Shown piece by piece: positions 50,475 through 61,227 of a stretch of 64,000 bases of DNA. A program made the translations under genes and the position numbers. The notes under the pieces were generated by a model. It saw nothing but the letters and a program-made list of their open reading frames with translations. It was not told where the DNA came from and ran no database searches. This DNA is from Saprospiraceae bacterium (lineage in GTDB: Bacteria > Bacteroidota > Bacteroidia > Chitinophagales > Saprospiraceae). Location of the stretch: NCBI GenBank assembly GCA_016710115.1, contig JADJLN010000004.1, positions 1-64,000 on the forward strand. Direction: 5' to 3'. Position 1 is the first letter of the stretch, and the number at the start of each line of letters is the position of its first letter.

Positions 50475-51075
50475 TTAACGCAATGGTATTGTCTTACTTG
50501 GAGAAAAGCTTGCACTGCCTTCTGGGCATCCATCAGGAAAAAATACTTCTACTCCTCCTCCGGCAAGACCATAGTTTGGGGTAACCGTTCCAAAATAAAT
50601 TGGTATGTCTTTTGGCGGGCGAATTTCGTAAGCGTATATATGTGACAATCTGCTTGGAAGTGCATACCTGCCAACTGCCGCTAAGCCGCTAGGTACTTCT
50701 TGATCATCATTAAGTGTCGTACAGTATGTGCCCCTAATAACACTACCGTCTGGTTTAATTCGTTTATCTGGATTGAAAGCTGAATAGCGAATAAAACCTC
50801 AGTACCATTGGTAAAATCTGTGAATGGAGGATACTGTGAACTTGGTGAAGAATAATTGCGTTTGTATTTAATTATTTGGTTTCGAACAGTTTTATTTTCC
50901 ACATTATTTATTTCGAGCAAATTTTCAAATGTTATCGGATAAGGAGAGACTGAGATTTCTCTTAACAAAATAAAATATTGAGAATCAATTACTACATATT
51001 CATCTTGGTTATCTTCAAAATTTGGTAACCCATTCCACTTTCTACTAAATTCAATGGGTCAAATTGACTAAAATT
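50475..51075 (-). pseudogene. AT-rich polymorphic-toxin-like C-terminal domain fragment
   Basis: On the minus strand the pieces join as RKWNGLPNFEDNQDEYVVID, ISVSPYPITFENLLEIN, YSSPSSQYPPFTDFTNGTEV and RYSAFNPDKRIKPDG. The end is VPSGLAAVGRYALPSRLS, HIYAYEIRPPKDIPIYFGTV and TPNYGLAGGGVEVFFPDGC, with stop at 50475. The end matches my recollection of toxin C-termini of the form (A)VGRYALPxxx...GTxxPNFGxxGGGVEV, possibly TNT/DUF4237-like; that name is uncertain. It is visibly more AT-rich than the flanks, frame-broken, lacks an N-terminus, and runs into a DUF3817 gene. No immunity gene is evident. Confidence 0.5.
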
Positions 51076-51402
51076 ACTAAACCTAAATAATGTCATGATT
51101 CCTATAATTTTGATTAAAAGGGTAGTAAATGAAGCGTGGCATCCCATAAGGTAAAACGTGCCAAACGGTACCAGTGATGCCAGAAACACCATCACGCTAA
51201 ACCCGAATGTCCATTTGTAATGAATGGCACAGCGCAGTCCCAATACACAATACAGGAGAAACAACAGGCCATGTGCCATGCCCACATAGAAGTTGGGTTC
51301 CAGTATCCCATACATATACTTCAAGGGCATCGTCAACCCAAACAACAAATAGCTGATGCCCTCCAGGATGGCGATGTAACGGAAGAATCTGAATTGTGAC
51401 AA
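50992..51402 (-). CDS. DUF3817 membrane protein with replaced 3' end
   Basis: The first ~85 residues are a normal DUF3817 protein (FRFFRYIAILEGISYLLFGL; GMAHGLLFLLYCVLGLRCAI; FGFSVMVFLASLVPFGTFYL) with three membrane segments. Homologues normally stop soon after VPFGTFYL. Here the frame runs on for about 50 atypical residues (GIMTLFRFSNFSQFDPLNLV) because the DNA switches below about 51150 to the AT-rich toxin-related segment. A start a few codons upstream of 51402 is possible. The gene end looks truncated and fused by insertion. Confidence 0.7.
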   Translation of the reverse strand: MSQFRFFRYIAILEGISYLLFGLTMPLKYMYGILEPNFYVGMAHGLLFLLYCVLGLRCAIHYKWTFGFSVMVFLASLVPFGTFYLMGCHASFTTLLIKIIGIMTLFRFSNFSQFDPLNLVESGMGYQILKITKMNM

Positions 51403-51577
51403 ACGGTTGCGTGTTAGAGAGCGTGTGAAAAAACTGAAGAGCAGGGGAGTAACAATGGCGTTTCGAAGATTGTTTCAAATAGTTCTATCATTTACCAGCG
51501 TTGCCAAGGTCTTTCATGTAGACGTTCCCCCTACGCCTTAAATACTCCTAATTAGGGTAGACATTCAGCGGTCTCTC

Positions 51578-52474
51578 TCAACTCAAAAGCGAATACCTCA
51601 CCAATAATTTCTCCCCATCCGTCCATCGGATCCAACCATTCCCGACCTGTTCAAAGTCATCATTCCACAGCTCCACCAGCATCCAGTGGCCCCGGATCAT
51701 GATCGGGTGCATGAAGACGTAGTCCACCATCACCTGACTGGCTTGGGAGAGGGGTTTGATCCGGACGATACCCGGCTGATCGTCCGGCCATTCTACAGAA
51801 TGGACCCCGAGCAGAAAATCTGCCCAATAAATAACTTCCCCTGCACGACGATCGAAATATCGGGTCTCTCCATTCATGGAGTTGACCTCGCATTCCACCA
51901 TCTCCCGGGTCAATCCGATGATCTTCAGGTAAAAGATGTCATAGTCCAGCTTCATATGGAACGGAACCAACCAGGGTGGGGCAGACAGGATATCGGAACC
52001 ACCGTATTCCGTTTTTCCGAAAACGATGCTGTCCTGAGCCGGCAGTTGCAGGATGGACATGCCCGTTTGTGGAGGACCATAGACATACAATACCGGCTGA
52101 TCAAACGTATGCAGCTGAAAACAACCGAGCCCCATCGGCCCGTCCACCTGTTGCTCGGTTTTCAGATGCATGGGGACAGCCTGCCGTTCGATCGCTTCCT
52201 CGGCTTTTGCTTTTTGCTTGGCTTCTATCCGAAACCAGGCAAAAACGGCAATGCCCACGATCGCGACAAGCGGTATGCGCCGAATAAATAACAAAGAAAG
52301 GACCAGTCCGACAGCCGCAAAGATTACCCCGTAGCCGAATACGATTGCGCCACCTGCCAGCCCTTGATTGGCAGCGGCACCGCTGAGTGAAGCGAAGGCC
52401 ATTCCGATGAACAGGGTGACAGGCATTCCAAGGATTACAAAAAGAATGCGTCCCAGTTTATTGTTGGTTGACAT
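51578..52474 (-). CDS. Membrane protein of unknown function
   Basis: 298 residues from the ATG at 52474. The N-terminal part has three membrane segments (LFVILGMPVTLFIGMAFASL; IVFGYGVIFAAVGLVLSLLF; PLVAIVGIAVFAWFRI). A basic/acidic linker (EAKQKAKAEEAIERQ) leads to a soluble beta-rich domain of about 200 residues (YGPPQTGMSILQLPAQDSIV; MVECEVNSMNGETRYFDRRA). No family recognised. It is flanked by the BNR-type gene and the DUF3817 gene on the same strand. Confidence 0.7.
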   Translation of the reverse strand: MSTNNKLGRILFVILGMPVTLFIGMAFASLSGAAANQGLAGGAIVFGYGVIFAAVGLVLSLLFIRRIPLVAIVGIAVFAWFRIEAKQKAKAEEAIERQAVPMHLKTEQQVDGPMGLGCFQLHTFDQPVLYVYGPPQTGMSILQLPAQDSIVFGKTEYGGSDILSAPPWLVPFHMKLDYDIFYLKIIGLTREMVECEVNSMNGETRYFDRRAGEVIYWADFLLGVHSVEWPDDQPGIVRIKPLSQASQVMVDYVFMHPIMIRGHWMLVELWNDDFEQVGNGWIRWTDGEKLLVRYSLLS

Positions 52475-52516
52475 AGACAAGAAGAGTCTAATAAGAAACG
52501 GTAATTTCCTCAAAGA

Positions 52517-54628
52517 CTATCGCAGAATGATAATCGGGATATTGAACTGGTCATGATGTATCCACCATATCCCATTGTCCAGTTCGTTGACATCCAGGAC
52601 GACCTGGTCATCTGACCAGTCACAGGAGAGAAGCTGCCGCCTTCCCAGGACATCTGAGGCTTCCCATATTCCAAACTCTGAATAGTGACCACTCAAGTAT
52701 ACCAAATTTTGAGCAGGATTGGGCCAGATTTGCAGTGCGGAAGCCGGAGAATCTGGTGACTCCACCGCCACGATCTTTCCTGTACCCAAATGCACACCTC
52801 CGGCCTGTGTACCCGCCAGCCAGTGGTCCTTCCCCGCTGCAATCACCGAAGTGGTTCGGATATCAACCAGCGTGTTATTGATCTGATCCCAGGTTTGTCC
52901 ACCATCTTCGGTTAGGTAGATTCCATTGGGAGTGGCAATCATGATCTGGTCTTCTGATATGTACAGGATCTCCTGGATGGGCAGGGCGTCAGGTGGAACG
53001 GGTAGGCTCGTCCAGAAATCGACTGTGGTGGAAGACTGGAAGAGCCCGGCTTCTCCACTGAGGAGCAGGGTTGTTCCTCCGGGACTGGATTTTAGATCGT
53101 AGACCATCTGAAATGCCGGCAGACCATTGCCAAAGGATTGCCAGTTGGCCATCAGAAGTGAGGCGGATGTGCGATACATGCCAAAAACCGAAGCACCAAA
53201 AAGCCACTGGTTCGGACCCGGAACACCGGCAACAGCCAGTTTTTCAATGTTGATCTGATCAGGCAGGCCCTGGTCATAAGGCCCCCAGTTCAAGTCCTGA
53301 TTATGCGCAACATAAACTGCTTCATTTCCTGAACTTGCCAGGAACAGGCGGGTGCTTTGATTCGAGGTTAAATCATGGATAAATGTGCCCGGGACATTGG
53401 CTGACAGATCCGTCCACGTCACGCCGGCATCTTCGGATACGTGGATGTTTCCCCAAGTTGACCACATAGATCTTCCCCGGTTTTGTCGTAAAACCCGTCA
53501 TAAATGGATAGGTCAAACCTTCATTCGATCGCAACCAGGTCTGACCGAGATCAGTCGATCGGAACACCGTGTCATTGGTTGCTGCGAGGATGGTGCCTGA
53601 TCCCTCGTCATAATGTAAGGCATTGATTTCCTCATTTGGCATCCCTTTGAGAACCCACTCCGGATCATCCGGATCGGCGGCCAGGAGCAATCCCTCCTTA
53701 TCCGATCCGGAAACATAGATCTCTCCCTGTCCGCCTTTGACAGTCACCAATTGACACAGTTCCGGGAGTCCCGTTCCAGTGACGGGCTTCCATTGCAGCC
53801 CATCCACAGATGACCGGTACAGCCCGGAAAATCCGCAGGCAGCATACACCGCATCAGGGCCCAGGTCATCAAAATGGTTCGCAAAAAGGAATCCGGGCAG
53901 AAGCGTCCAGTTGACTCCTCCATCCGTACTTCTGTAGGTTTGTGAACCTGTGTTCGCCAGGAGAGTGCCACTGATATCGATGCGATGAAGAGTTCTGATC
54001 TCGGTAGAGTTGGTCATGTCCCCGTTGTTCATGGCCGTCCAGGTTGACCCGTTATCTGCACTTGCCCAAATGCCTTCTGATGTGCCGGCAAAAAGAAATC
54101 TGTCGAAGGGTCGTAGAGCAGGGTGAGAAGGGCAACGCCCAGGTCGCTCGCCTGAAGATTCCAGGTCTGGCCGTGATCCTCGGTAAAATAAAAAATCGTT
54201 GGTCCCCGTATACAGCAAAGCACGTCCGTCCGGTGTCGCCCGCAGGACGTCAATAACGGACACGGGCAAGGTGTGCAGATCCCGGTAATGCCAAAATCGG
54301 TCGTATGTCCAAGAGCCCCGGAAGCACCGACCAGGTAATATTCCTGATCGTCTGCTTTGACCAGATCGTACCAGTATTGATCATTCGGATCAAAAATGAC
54401 CGGGCTCCAGAATGGACCGGGAGGTAGCCCCCGATACACCTTTCCCTCGGTCATGGCCAGCAACTGCCCATCGAGTGGTTGAATGAAGAGCCGCGCCACA
54501 TCACCATTATAGGGTCCATTCGTTTGCACCCAGGAAATCTGGCCAGGTAAAGGGGCAGAGAAGATCAGTGCGAGGAAGAAGGGGAGCAGAGACAATCCGC
54601 GTAAGCAGAAGGTAGAGTTGGATTTCAT
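52517..54628 (-). CDS. Secreted BNR/VPS10-like repeat protein with T9SS domain (frameshifted)
   Basis: Start at 54628 (MKSNSTFCLRGLSLLPFFLA signal). Repeated Asp-box/BNR-type motifs are seen: TDFGITGI, TEDHGQTWNLQASDL, YRSTDGGVNWTLLPGF, RSTDLGQTWLRSNEG, SEDAGVTWTDLSANV and TEDGGQTWDQINNT. These are propeller blades like those in sialidases, VPS10 or the Ycf48 family. A T9SS type A domain closes the protein (LQIWPNPAQNLVYLSG; ASDVLGRRQLLSCDWSDDQV). Two or more indels (near 54270 and 53465) break it. A hydrolytic activity cannot be claimed from the Asp-boxes alone. Confidence 0.8.
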
Positions 54629-54793
54629 GGTCGGCATTGGTTTGAACCCTGCCGAACCATCAACATCCAAAGCACAGCTTTCGCCAATGCTTCAACAGGG
54701 GGGAATCTGAAAAGAAAGATACATTGTTTCGGGAAAAAGGCAAGTTGTTTCGCTTAACTTCGGGTTTGCAGAATCGAACCAAACTCTTTTCAC

Positions 54794-56913
54794 ATGCTCC
54801 ATTCAAGATTGCCCAGGGGAGGGCTCATGACGGGATTGTTGATCGTGGCATCCTGTTTTCTCCCGGCTGATTCAGATGCCCAATCCCCCAACCCGTTCAT
54901 CCATGTCGACCAGTTCGGCTACATCCCAAAAGCTTTGAAGGTGGCTGTCGTCAGTAATCCACAGGTAGGTTTTAATAACAATCTGTCCTATACTCCACCT
55001 GGTTTCCCTGAAATGTTGCTTCAGGACGCAATGACTGGTCAACCGGTCTATTCGTTCTGGATCGATTCGTGGCAGAATGGATATGTGCATGCCCCATCAG
55101 GCGACCAGGGATGGTGGGTGGATTTTTCCGACCAGGATCAACCGGGTGAATTTTATCTGGATGATGGCCAGGGCAATCGATCCGCTGAATTCAGGATCAG
55201 TACCGATCCGTACCAGGAGGTCATGCAGGCTGCCGGTCGGGCATTCTACTATAACCGGTGCGGATTTGAAAAGAAGCCACCCTATGCCGATCCCCGCTGG
55301 TCAGATAATCTCGATTTCCAACAGGAGGCGCAGTGCCGGTCCATTTCCGATCCTATGAACCAATCTCTCTGGAAGGATCTACGTGGTGGTTGGTATGACG
55401 CAGGCGATTACAATAAGTATGTCACCTTCGCCCATCGGGCTGTGCATGACCTGCTGTGGGCCTGGGAGGAAAATCCCCAGGCGTTTTCCGATGAGTGGAA
55501 TATTCCCGAAAGCAATAATTCGTTTCCTGATCTCCTGGACGAACTGAAATGGGAGCTGGACTGGTTGCTGAAAATGATCGAACCGGATGGCAGTGTACAT
55601 ATTAAAATGGGAAGCGCGAATTACAGCGAAAATGTCCTTTCGCCACCAAGTCTCAACCAGGATCCGCGATATTATGGACCTGTCTGTACCTCCTCCACGA
55701 TCGCCATGGCATCCATGCTGGCGCACGCCGCCGTTGTGTATCGACAGATCGAAGGATGGGAAGGGTACGGATCCTTACTGGGTATCAAGGCGCAAGCCTG
55801 TTTTAATCAAGTCCTGCCCGCATTCAACGGGAATAACCTGGAGACCGATTGCGATAATGGATCCATTGTTGCCGGCGATGCCGACTGGAATGAGACGACG
55901 CAATGGAATGCCGCGATTACGGCTGCAGTTCACCTCTATGATCTGACTGGAGAAATAGCATATCATGACTTCTTCCTGGATCATTATGCAGACGCTGAAC
56001 CTCTTGGCGGATTCTGGGGCCCGTATTATATGGAGTTGAATGGTGCCTTGTTGCATTATACCACACTACCTGATGCGGATGCCACTGCATCCAATGCCAT
56101 CCTGGGTTCATTTTCTGCCGCGGTGTCCAACAACTGGAATGATTTCTACGGTTATACTGATGCGGAACTATATCAGGCTGGCATGCCCGACTGGTCTTAC
56201 CACTGGGGGAGTAATCTGCCCATGGCTTCTTATGGTACACTGAATTTGTTGGCAGCTCACTATGCGGTGAATCCATCTTCAACTGCTCAATACAACCAAC
56301 GTGCAGGCGATCATGTGCACTACTTCCATGGCGTGAATCCTTTAGGGATGGTGATGCTATCCAATATGGTTGAGATCGGTGGCGATTTTGGTGTCAACCA
56401 GATCTACCACACCTGGTTTGCCGATGGCACGGATTGGGATCATTCCCTGGACTCACCTTATGGTCCGCCTCCAGGATATGTAACCGGAGGACCGAACAAG
56501 GACTTTTCCGTGACGACCATTTCGCCACCATCCGGCCAACCACCCATGAAAAGTTATCTCGATTTTAATACGGGTTGGCCCGAAAGTTCCTGGGAGATCA
56601 CCGAGCCTGCCATTTATTCCCAGGCAGGTTATATCCGCTTGCTGGCCCGGTTTGTGACGGGGGACGACGGGGTGCCGATCCGTCAACCAGATCACGATAA
56701 CCCGGCCTATAGAGCTTCCCCAAACCCTGCCAGTACCACGGTATCGTTTTCTTCTCCAACTCGTCACCCTGGTGTTCTGCTCGATGTGCTGGGTCAGCAA
56801 CATCTGACCATTCCAGAGAGGGGGCCACCCATTTTGATGTATCCAATGTGCCCGCCGGAATGTACATGGTCCATTTTCCGGATGCCCATCTGGTCCTTTC
56901 CATCCACCGATAA
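54794..56913 (+). CDS. GH9 glycoside hydrolase (cellulase-like) with T9SS domain
   Basis: About 705 residues. Signal region near the N-terminus (GLLIVASCFLPADSDAQ), then the Ig-like CelD_N domain (FIHVDQFGYIPKALKVAVVS). The GH9 (alpha/alpha)6 barrel carries GGWYDAGDYNKYVTF with Asp202 and Asp205 (putative catalytic base pair), DLLDELKWELDWLLKM and a C-terminal HYFHGVNPLGMVMLSN with conserved His. The T9SS tail is RASPNPASTTVSFSS; a shift near 56820 puts the true end (FDVSNVPAGMYMVHFPDAHL) in another frame with stop at 56913. Expected to hydrolyse beta-1,4-glucans or similar outside the cell. Confidence 0.9.
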
Positions 56914-56917
56914 GGTC

Positions 56918-56950
56918 TAAAAAAAAGGGGTGCCTGTTGGGCACCCCTGA
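56918..56950 (-). terminator. Terminator between GH9 and DUF4625-like genes
   Basis: GGGGTGCC-TGTTG-GGCACCCC stem. On the minus strand it is followed by eight T's, serving the gene ending at 56973; it can also halt the GH9 transcript. Confidence 0.8.
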
Positions 56951-56972
56951 TCTTGTGTATTCAATTGGAACA

Positions 56973-57399
56973 TCAGGGATGAACGTGGAATTCCACGGTT
57001 TCGATCTCCTCAGATTCACCATCCGTTTCTCCCCACACTTTTGGCTTCCAACACCCAATCCGAATGTGCGGAAATGCCGTTGGCAACCGACAGATCAAAG
57101 GTGTCTTCAAATGTGTAGGATCCACTGGTGGCATGTACATGGGCATCTGTTGGCATCAGATAGACCTCTGCCAAGGTCGTTTTATTGTAGATGCGCACCT
57201 GAATGTGGTGGACTGTTCCTCCAGTATGGTCTTCAAAATCCACCTCGATTTCCAGCACATCATCCACATGTTTGGCGTCTGTGTTGGGAGAGTGAATATG
57301 AGCATGGTACTCATGCGTCGGGTCCGGTGTGTCCTTTTTACATCCGGAATTAAAGACAAATGCGCTCATTGCAAGCGTCAGATAGATATAATTTTTCAT
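56973..57399 (-). CDS. DUF4625-type lipoprotein (one frameshift)
   Basis: About 140 residues. Lipoprotein signal MKNYIYLTLAMSAFVFNSGC; then a His-rich start (HEYHAHIHSPNTDAKHVDD), an Ig-like beta-sandwich (VLEIEVDFEDHTGGTVHHIQ; VYLMPTDAHVHATSG), and, after a one-base shift in an AAAA run near 57052, the family-like end VWGETDGESEEIETVEF followed by HVHP. The histidines suggest metal binding. It follows the CDVCG gene by 19 bases on the same strand. Confidence 0.72.
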
Positions 57400-57418
57400 C
57401 AGTGATTTGTTTGTGTTG

Positions 57419-58312
57419 TTAAAAAAACCAGCCCAGATTGACAGATGCCCTTGTCAGGGCATTGACCTCTCCGGAACTGAATGATTGGGTAATAGGCAAT
57501 TGGGCATTGACGCCCAATGCCAGTTTTGAACGGATGCACTGCATACCAATACTGCCCATCCAGGCACGGCCTCCTGTTCCAAAGACATGTAGTCCATTCC
57601 CATAATGATCGGTTTCCAACCATTGAAATGAATTTCCAATCCAGGGAATCCATTTCATGGATATCCATTGGAGACCATTCAATGCAACAACGCCGGCAGC
57701 CGAAATTTCCTGACCAAAACGATACCCTCCTGGAGTGGGTGCATATGCTTTCCATTCCGACTGGACAATGCAGCTGATTCGACCAAATGTTACATTGGCC
57801 TGAGGTTGAATAATCCATCCCCAGCTGCCTTTGCCAGGATTGAAATTTTCAGGCAGATTATGGTCATGAATGTTTGCATCATATGACCCGGTGGGCAATA
57901 TGATTCCACCTCCTATTTCGACATATCCTGCCCCGCCGGAGTTTTCCTTCTGCCAGGCGATCCAATGTGCAGAAAGCCTGGAGTCGCCCAGGCCGGACTT
58001 GCTCTGCACACCCGATCGTCCGTCTCGAAAGTTTGACTGGTAGGGTTGTGCGACCTGTCCAAACCAGCGGCCGGTTATTCGGTGACGAAACAATAAACTG
58101 AATGACAGAAATTGATCACGCGTATAAATATGGTCACCGTGATCAGACTGAAATCGTTGAAGCATGCTGGTCAACTGGATGGAACTCCTGGGTTGTGCCC
58201 AAAAAAGTCCAATTCCAGAAGCTCCGGACCCACCGCCACAAACATCACATGCGTTGAGTTGAATGGGCAGGATCAGGATGACCAACAACCATAAACATGG
58301 ATGTGGTTTCAT
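57419..58312 (-). CDS. Outer-membrane beta-barrel of the CDVCG type
   Basis: 297 residues: signal peptide (LWLLVILILPIQLNA) immediately followed by CDVCGGGSG, a cysteine motif at the mature N-terminus typical of a Bacteroidota family annotated as transporter-like and found near metal genes. Strong amphipathic strands follow (IQLTSMLQRFQSDHGDHIYT; AGYVEIGGGIILPTGSYDAN; SIGMQCIRSKLALGVNAQLP) with a terminal Phe (VNLGWFF). Probably an outer-membrane channel or sensor; copper or iron handling is inferred from neighbours only. Confidence 0.75.
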   Translation of the reverse strand: MKPHPCLWLLVILILPIQLNACDVCGGGSGASGIGLFWAQPRSSIQLTSMLQRFQSDHGDHIYTRDQFLSFSLLFRHRITGRWFGQVAQPYQSNFRDGRSGVQSKSGLGDSRLSAHWIAWQKENSGGAGYVEIGGGIILPTGSYDANIHDHNLPENFNPGKGSWGWIIQPQANVTFGRISCIVQSEWKAYAPTPGGYRFGQEISAAGVVALNGLQWISMKWIPWIGNSFQWLETDHYGNGLHVFGTGGRAWMGSIGMQCIRSKLALGVNAQLPITQSFSSGEVNALTRASVNLGWFF

Positions 58313-58350
58313 GATAGAAATTGCAGGTTGAGAAAACGATTGTTTTCGAA

Positions 58351-58730
58351 TCAGACCAACAATTCCGGTGGATGGGCCAGGTCGGCAACGATGAGTCGGG
58401 AGGTCGGAATTAACCAGTTATCGGTTAGTTCAGCATAGTTAAGGGCCTCCCTTGGGTGATCAATGAAGGATTCATTCAAGGTAAAAATCACTTTAGAGTC
58501 CGGTTCGGGTATCGGGTTGGCCGGAGACTGTTTTTGTTCTTGCTGCTTTTCCAGCTGTGCTTTCAGTGCACATTTGCCATTGCACTTTTCTCCGGCTTGT
58601 TCAGATTGATACAGAGGCGTTGAGTAATTGCCTCCCGATGAATATTGAATGCGATTATTTCCAATCCATCACGCCCTGCAGATGCAATGATCAGCAGAAG
58701 GAGAATGAATGAAAAGAATCGATTCAACAT
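58351..58730 (-). CDS. Small CNGKC-motif protein (one frameshift)
   Basis: About 125 residues. Membrane/signal segment MLNRFFSFILLLLIIASAG, then LCINLNKPEKCNGKCALKAQ once an indel near 58590 is corrected. The Cys-Asn-Gly-Lys-Cys pair followed by a Gln/Lys-rich helix occurs in small Bacteroidota proteins near metal-uptake genes. A tail LNESFIDHPREALNYAELTD ends at 58351. TTTG-N17-TAAATTTG lies just upstream with five bases to the ATG, so it heads the three-gene set with the CDVCG barrel and the DUF4625 lipoprotein. Confidence 0.6.
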
Positions 58731-58735
58731 CAGGA

Positions 58736-58743
58736 CAAATTTA
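58736..58743 (-). promoter_or_regulatory. Promoter TTTG-N17-TAAATTTG of the CNGKC gene
   Basis: Minus-strand TAAATTTG with a TTTG 17 bases upstream; five bases (TCCTG) separate it from the ATG at 58730. A leaderless or nearly leaderless transcript is expected. Confidence 0.5.
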
Positions 58744-58781
58744 GTGATTATCACCAGAAGCAAATGGTTTTGTCGTCCAAC

Positions 58782-60462
58782 TTACATATACTCCGTGTAC
58801 TCCGGACTGTACATATACTCGTGGATATTTTCCAGATGGACATCGGCCAATGCCATTCGGGACAATCCTTCTTCAATTGCTACATGAGTTATGGCCTCCG
58901 CAATCCGTGCACTCACTTCCCTTATACGTTTGAGTGCCGGGTAAATTCGTCCTTGTTCCATTTCTTCCTGACTGACCATTTGTGATACAGTATGAGCAGC
59001 TGTAAGGAACATAGCATCCGTCACTCGGGTCGCTTTACAGTAAGTCACGCCTAATCCCACACCAGGGAAAATGTAGACATTATTCCCCTGGCCGGGATAA
59101 AACGTTTTTCCATTTAGTGTGATCGGATCAAAGGGACTGCCACTGGCAAAGATGGCTTTCCCATCGGTATAACGATAGGCTTCCTCTGCGGTACATTCCG
59201 AACTGGTGGTCGGGTTAGAGAGGGCAAAAATGATGGGTCGCTCATTCATTTGTGCCATTTTCTCCAGTACCTCTTTTGTGAATTTGCCACCCTGCCCGGA
59301 AACACCAATGATCGCTGTCGGCTGAAGTACTTCGATGGCCTCTTCCAGCGTATCGATTGGTTCATGATGATGGGCATAGACCAATTTGTGATGGGCAAGA
59401 TTCTCCCGTGAATCACAAACCAGGCCCTGACTGTCGACCAGCCAGCACCGATGCCTTGCATCCTCCAGAGGAAGACCTTCTTCCACCATGGCCTGGCAGA
59501 GAATATCAGCGATACCGACACCTGCCTCACCTGCACCCAAAAAGACAAATCGCTGGTCGGCGAGTTTGCCTCCGGTGATTTTTAACGCGGAGAAAATACC
59601 GGCGAGGGCCACACTTGCTGTGCCCTGAATATCATCATCAAAAAGGCAAGCCTTGTCCTTAAATCCATGGAGTAAAGTGAAGGCATTATCGGTTGCAAAA
59701 TCCTCCAGTTGAATGAGCACATCCGGAAAAACCTCCTGCGCAGCATGGATGAATTCGGTCAGCAGCTCTTTATACGGATCTCCCTGCACCCGTTGATGTT
59801 GGAGTCCCAGGTAAAGTTCGTCTTCCAACAGGCTTTTATTGTTGGTGCCGACATCGATCACAATAGGCAGACATTGCGTCGGATGAATCCCGGCACAGGC
59901 AGTGTACAGGGAAAGTTTGCCAATGGGGATCCCCATCCCGTATACGCCCAGATCTCCCAGACCAAGGATACGCTCGCCATCCGTCACCACAATGACCCGA
60001 ACATCATGGTGGGGCCAGTTATGCAGGATTTGCCGGATCCTCCCCCGATCCTGCAGGCTGATATACAGCCCTCTTGACTGACGGAACAAATGCCCGTATG
60101 ATTGGCAGGCTTTGCCAACCGTGGGCGTATAAATAATGGGCATCGTATCCTCCAGATGATCGATCACCGTCCGATAGAACAGATTCTCATTCCGGTCCTG
60201 AAGAGATACCAGATAGATATACCGTTCCAGGTCATTTGGCTTGACACTCAGATTTTCCAGCACACGTTTTTCTGGTGGTCTGGGTGAGGACCCGGGGTGG
60301 GAGGAGCCCTCGAAGACCCAGTCGGTCCCGCTCCTCTTCCGTGAATGCGGTGCCTTTGTTCAGGACAGGGTCATGCAGCACTTTCACCCCACGTTGCATG
60401 GGGACGACGACGGATTTGGTTTTCACTCGTGAAATTTGATGCAAGGTACTCCGGAATGTCAT
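58782..60462 (-). CDS. NAD-type malic enzyme (one frameshift)
   Basis: About 560 residues. N-terminal MQRGVKVLHDPVLNKGTAFT, ERDRLGLRGLLPP; after an indel near 60270, ERYIYLVSLQDRNENLFYRT, MPIIYTPTVGKACQSYGHLF, the metal-binding EDFATDNAFTLLHGF, DDDIQGTASVALAGIF, and the NAD-binding VFLGAGEAGVGIADILCQ. Malic-enzyme end PALKRIREVSARIAEAITHV. It converts malate to pyruvate and CO2 with NAD(P) reduction. I chose the ATG at 60462 because the family motif RG...dPxLNKGTAF follows closely. Confidence 0.9.
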
Positions 60463-60544
60463 CGGACACGACAAACAGGATGTGATCTTGCTCAGGAGAG
60501 TAGGGGATTCCCGTCATGAAGATGGAACTCTGGTGCGAGTCACG

Positions 60545-61056
60545 CTACCCCATTTTTTCGCGATTGAAGGATGCTGAGCCGCCTTTCGGAATGGAGAGAG
60601 AGTGCCACTGGCTTCCCTGGATGATCCTGGCCAGCAAGACCAGTTGTCCGACATGGTAGGAATAGTGAGCCAACTGGCGAATGATGGCCATTTCGACAGT
60701 ATGTGGTTCTGCGCGGATCAAGACAATCCGTGCCATATCTTCATCTGTAAGTGATGCCAGGGTCTGGAACAGACAGGTCCATCCTTTTTCCCAGTGTGCC
60801 ATGATTTCATCCCGGGAATGCAGCTGATCTTCAAATTCTTCGTCTCGTTTTCGCCAGGATTTTTCCCCGTCCGAAGTGAGGAAATCTGTCCATCGGGAAA
60901 GCATGTTGCCCGACAGGTGATGAACAATGACAGCAATACTGTTGACGTCTTCTCCAGGTGTCCAGGTCAACGTGTCATCGGCTACCTGGGCCATTGCTTT
61001 TCACCAAGTGAACGATAGGTTTCAAATGTTTGAATAGAAGTCTCCAGAAATGCCAT
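60545..61056 (-). CDS. DUF1572/DinB-like protein (one frameshift)
   Basis: About 170 residues. ATG at 61056 gives MAFLETSIQTFETYRSLGEK; a missing base near 60995 shifts into MAQVADDTLTWTPGEDVNSI. Family features: AVIVHHLSGNMLSRWTDFLT with DGEKSWR, and IRQLAHYSYHVGQLVLLARI with His residues spaced as in DinB-like metal-binding four-helix bundles. Function of DUF1572 is unknown. It lies 82 bases upstream of the malic enzyme gene on the same strand. Confidence 0.82.
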
Positions 61057-61158
61057 ATGCCTGAGTTAATCAGAGAAAATACGACTGCCAATATGATGTT
61101 CAGTCCTTCTGAATTTTGATTTTCCTTCCCAATGCTAACCGTTTTGTCCTTGTCTTGT

Positions 61159-61210
61159 ATCAATGACTTGCATCAATGACTTGCATCAATGACTTGCATC
61201 AATGACTTGC
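61159..61210. repeat. Four 13-base tandem repeats (ATCAATGACTTGC)
   Basis: Exactly four consecutive copies of ATCAATGACTTGC between the P-type ATPase end and the DUF1572 gene start. No open frame uses them. They look like slippage products; no replication gene is nearby to make them iterons. Confidence 0.85.
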
Positions 61211-61227
61211 ATGAACGTTCGCCCTCC

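Noticed and set aside
61159..61210. Iterons or an origin
   Set aside because: Four perfect 13-base copies suggest slippage; no Rep protein, DnaA boxes or AT-rich unwinding region seen.
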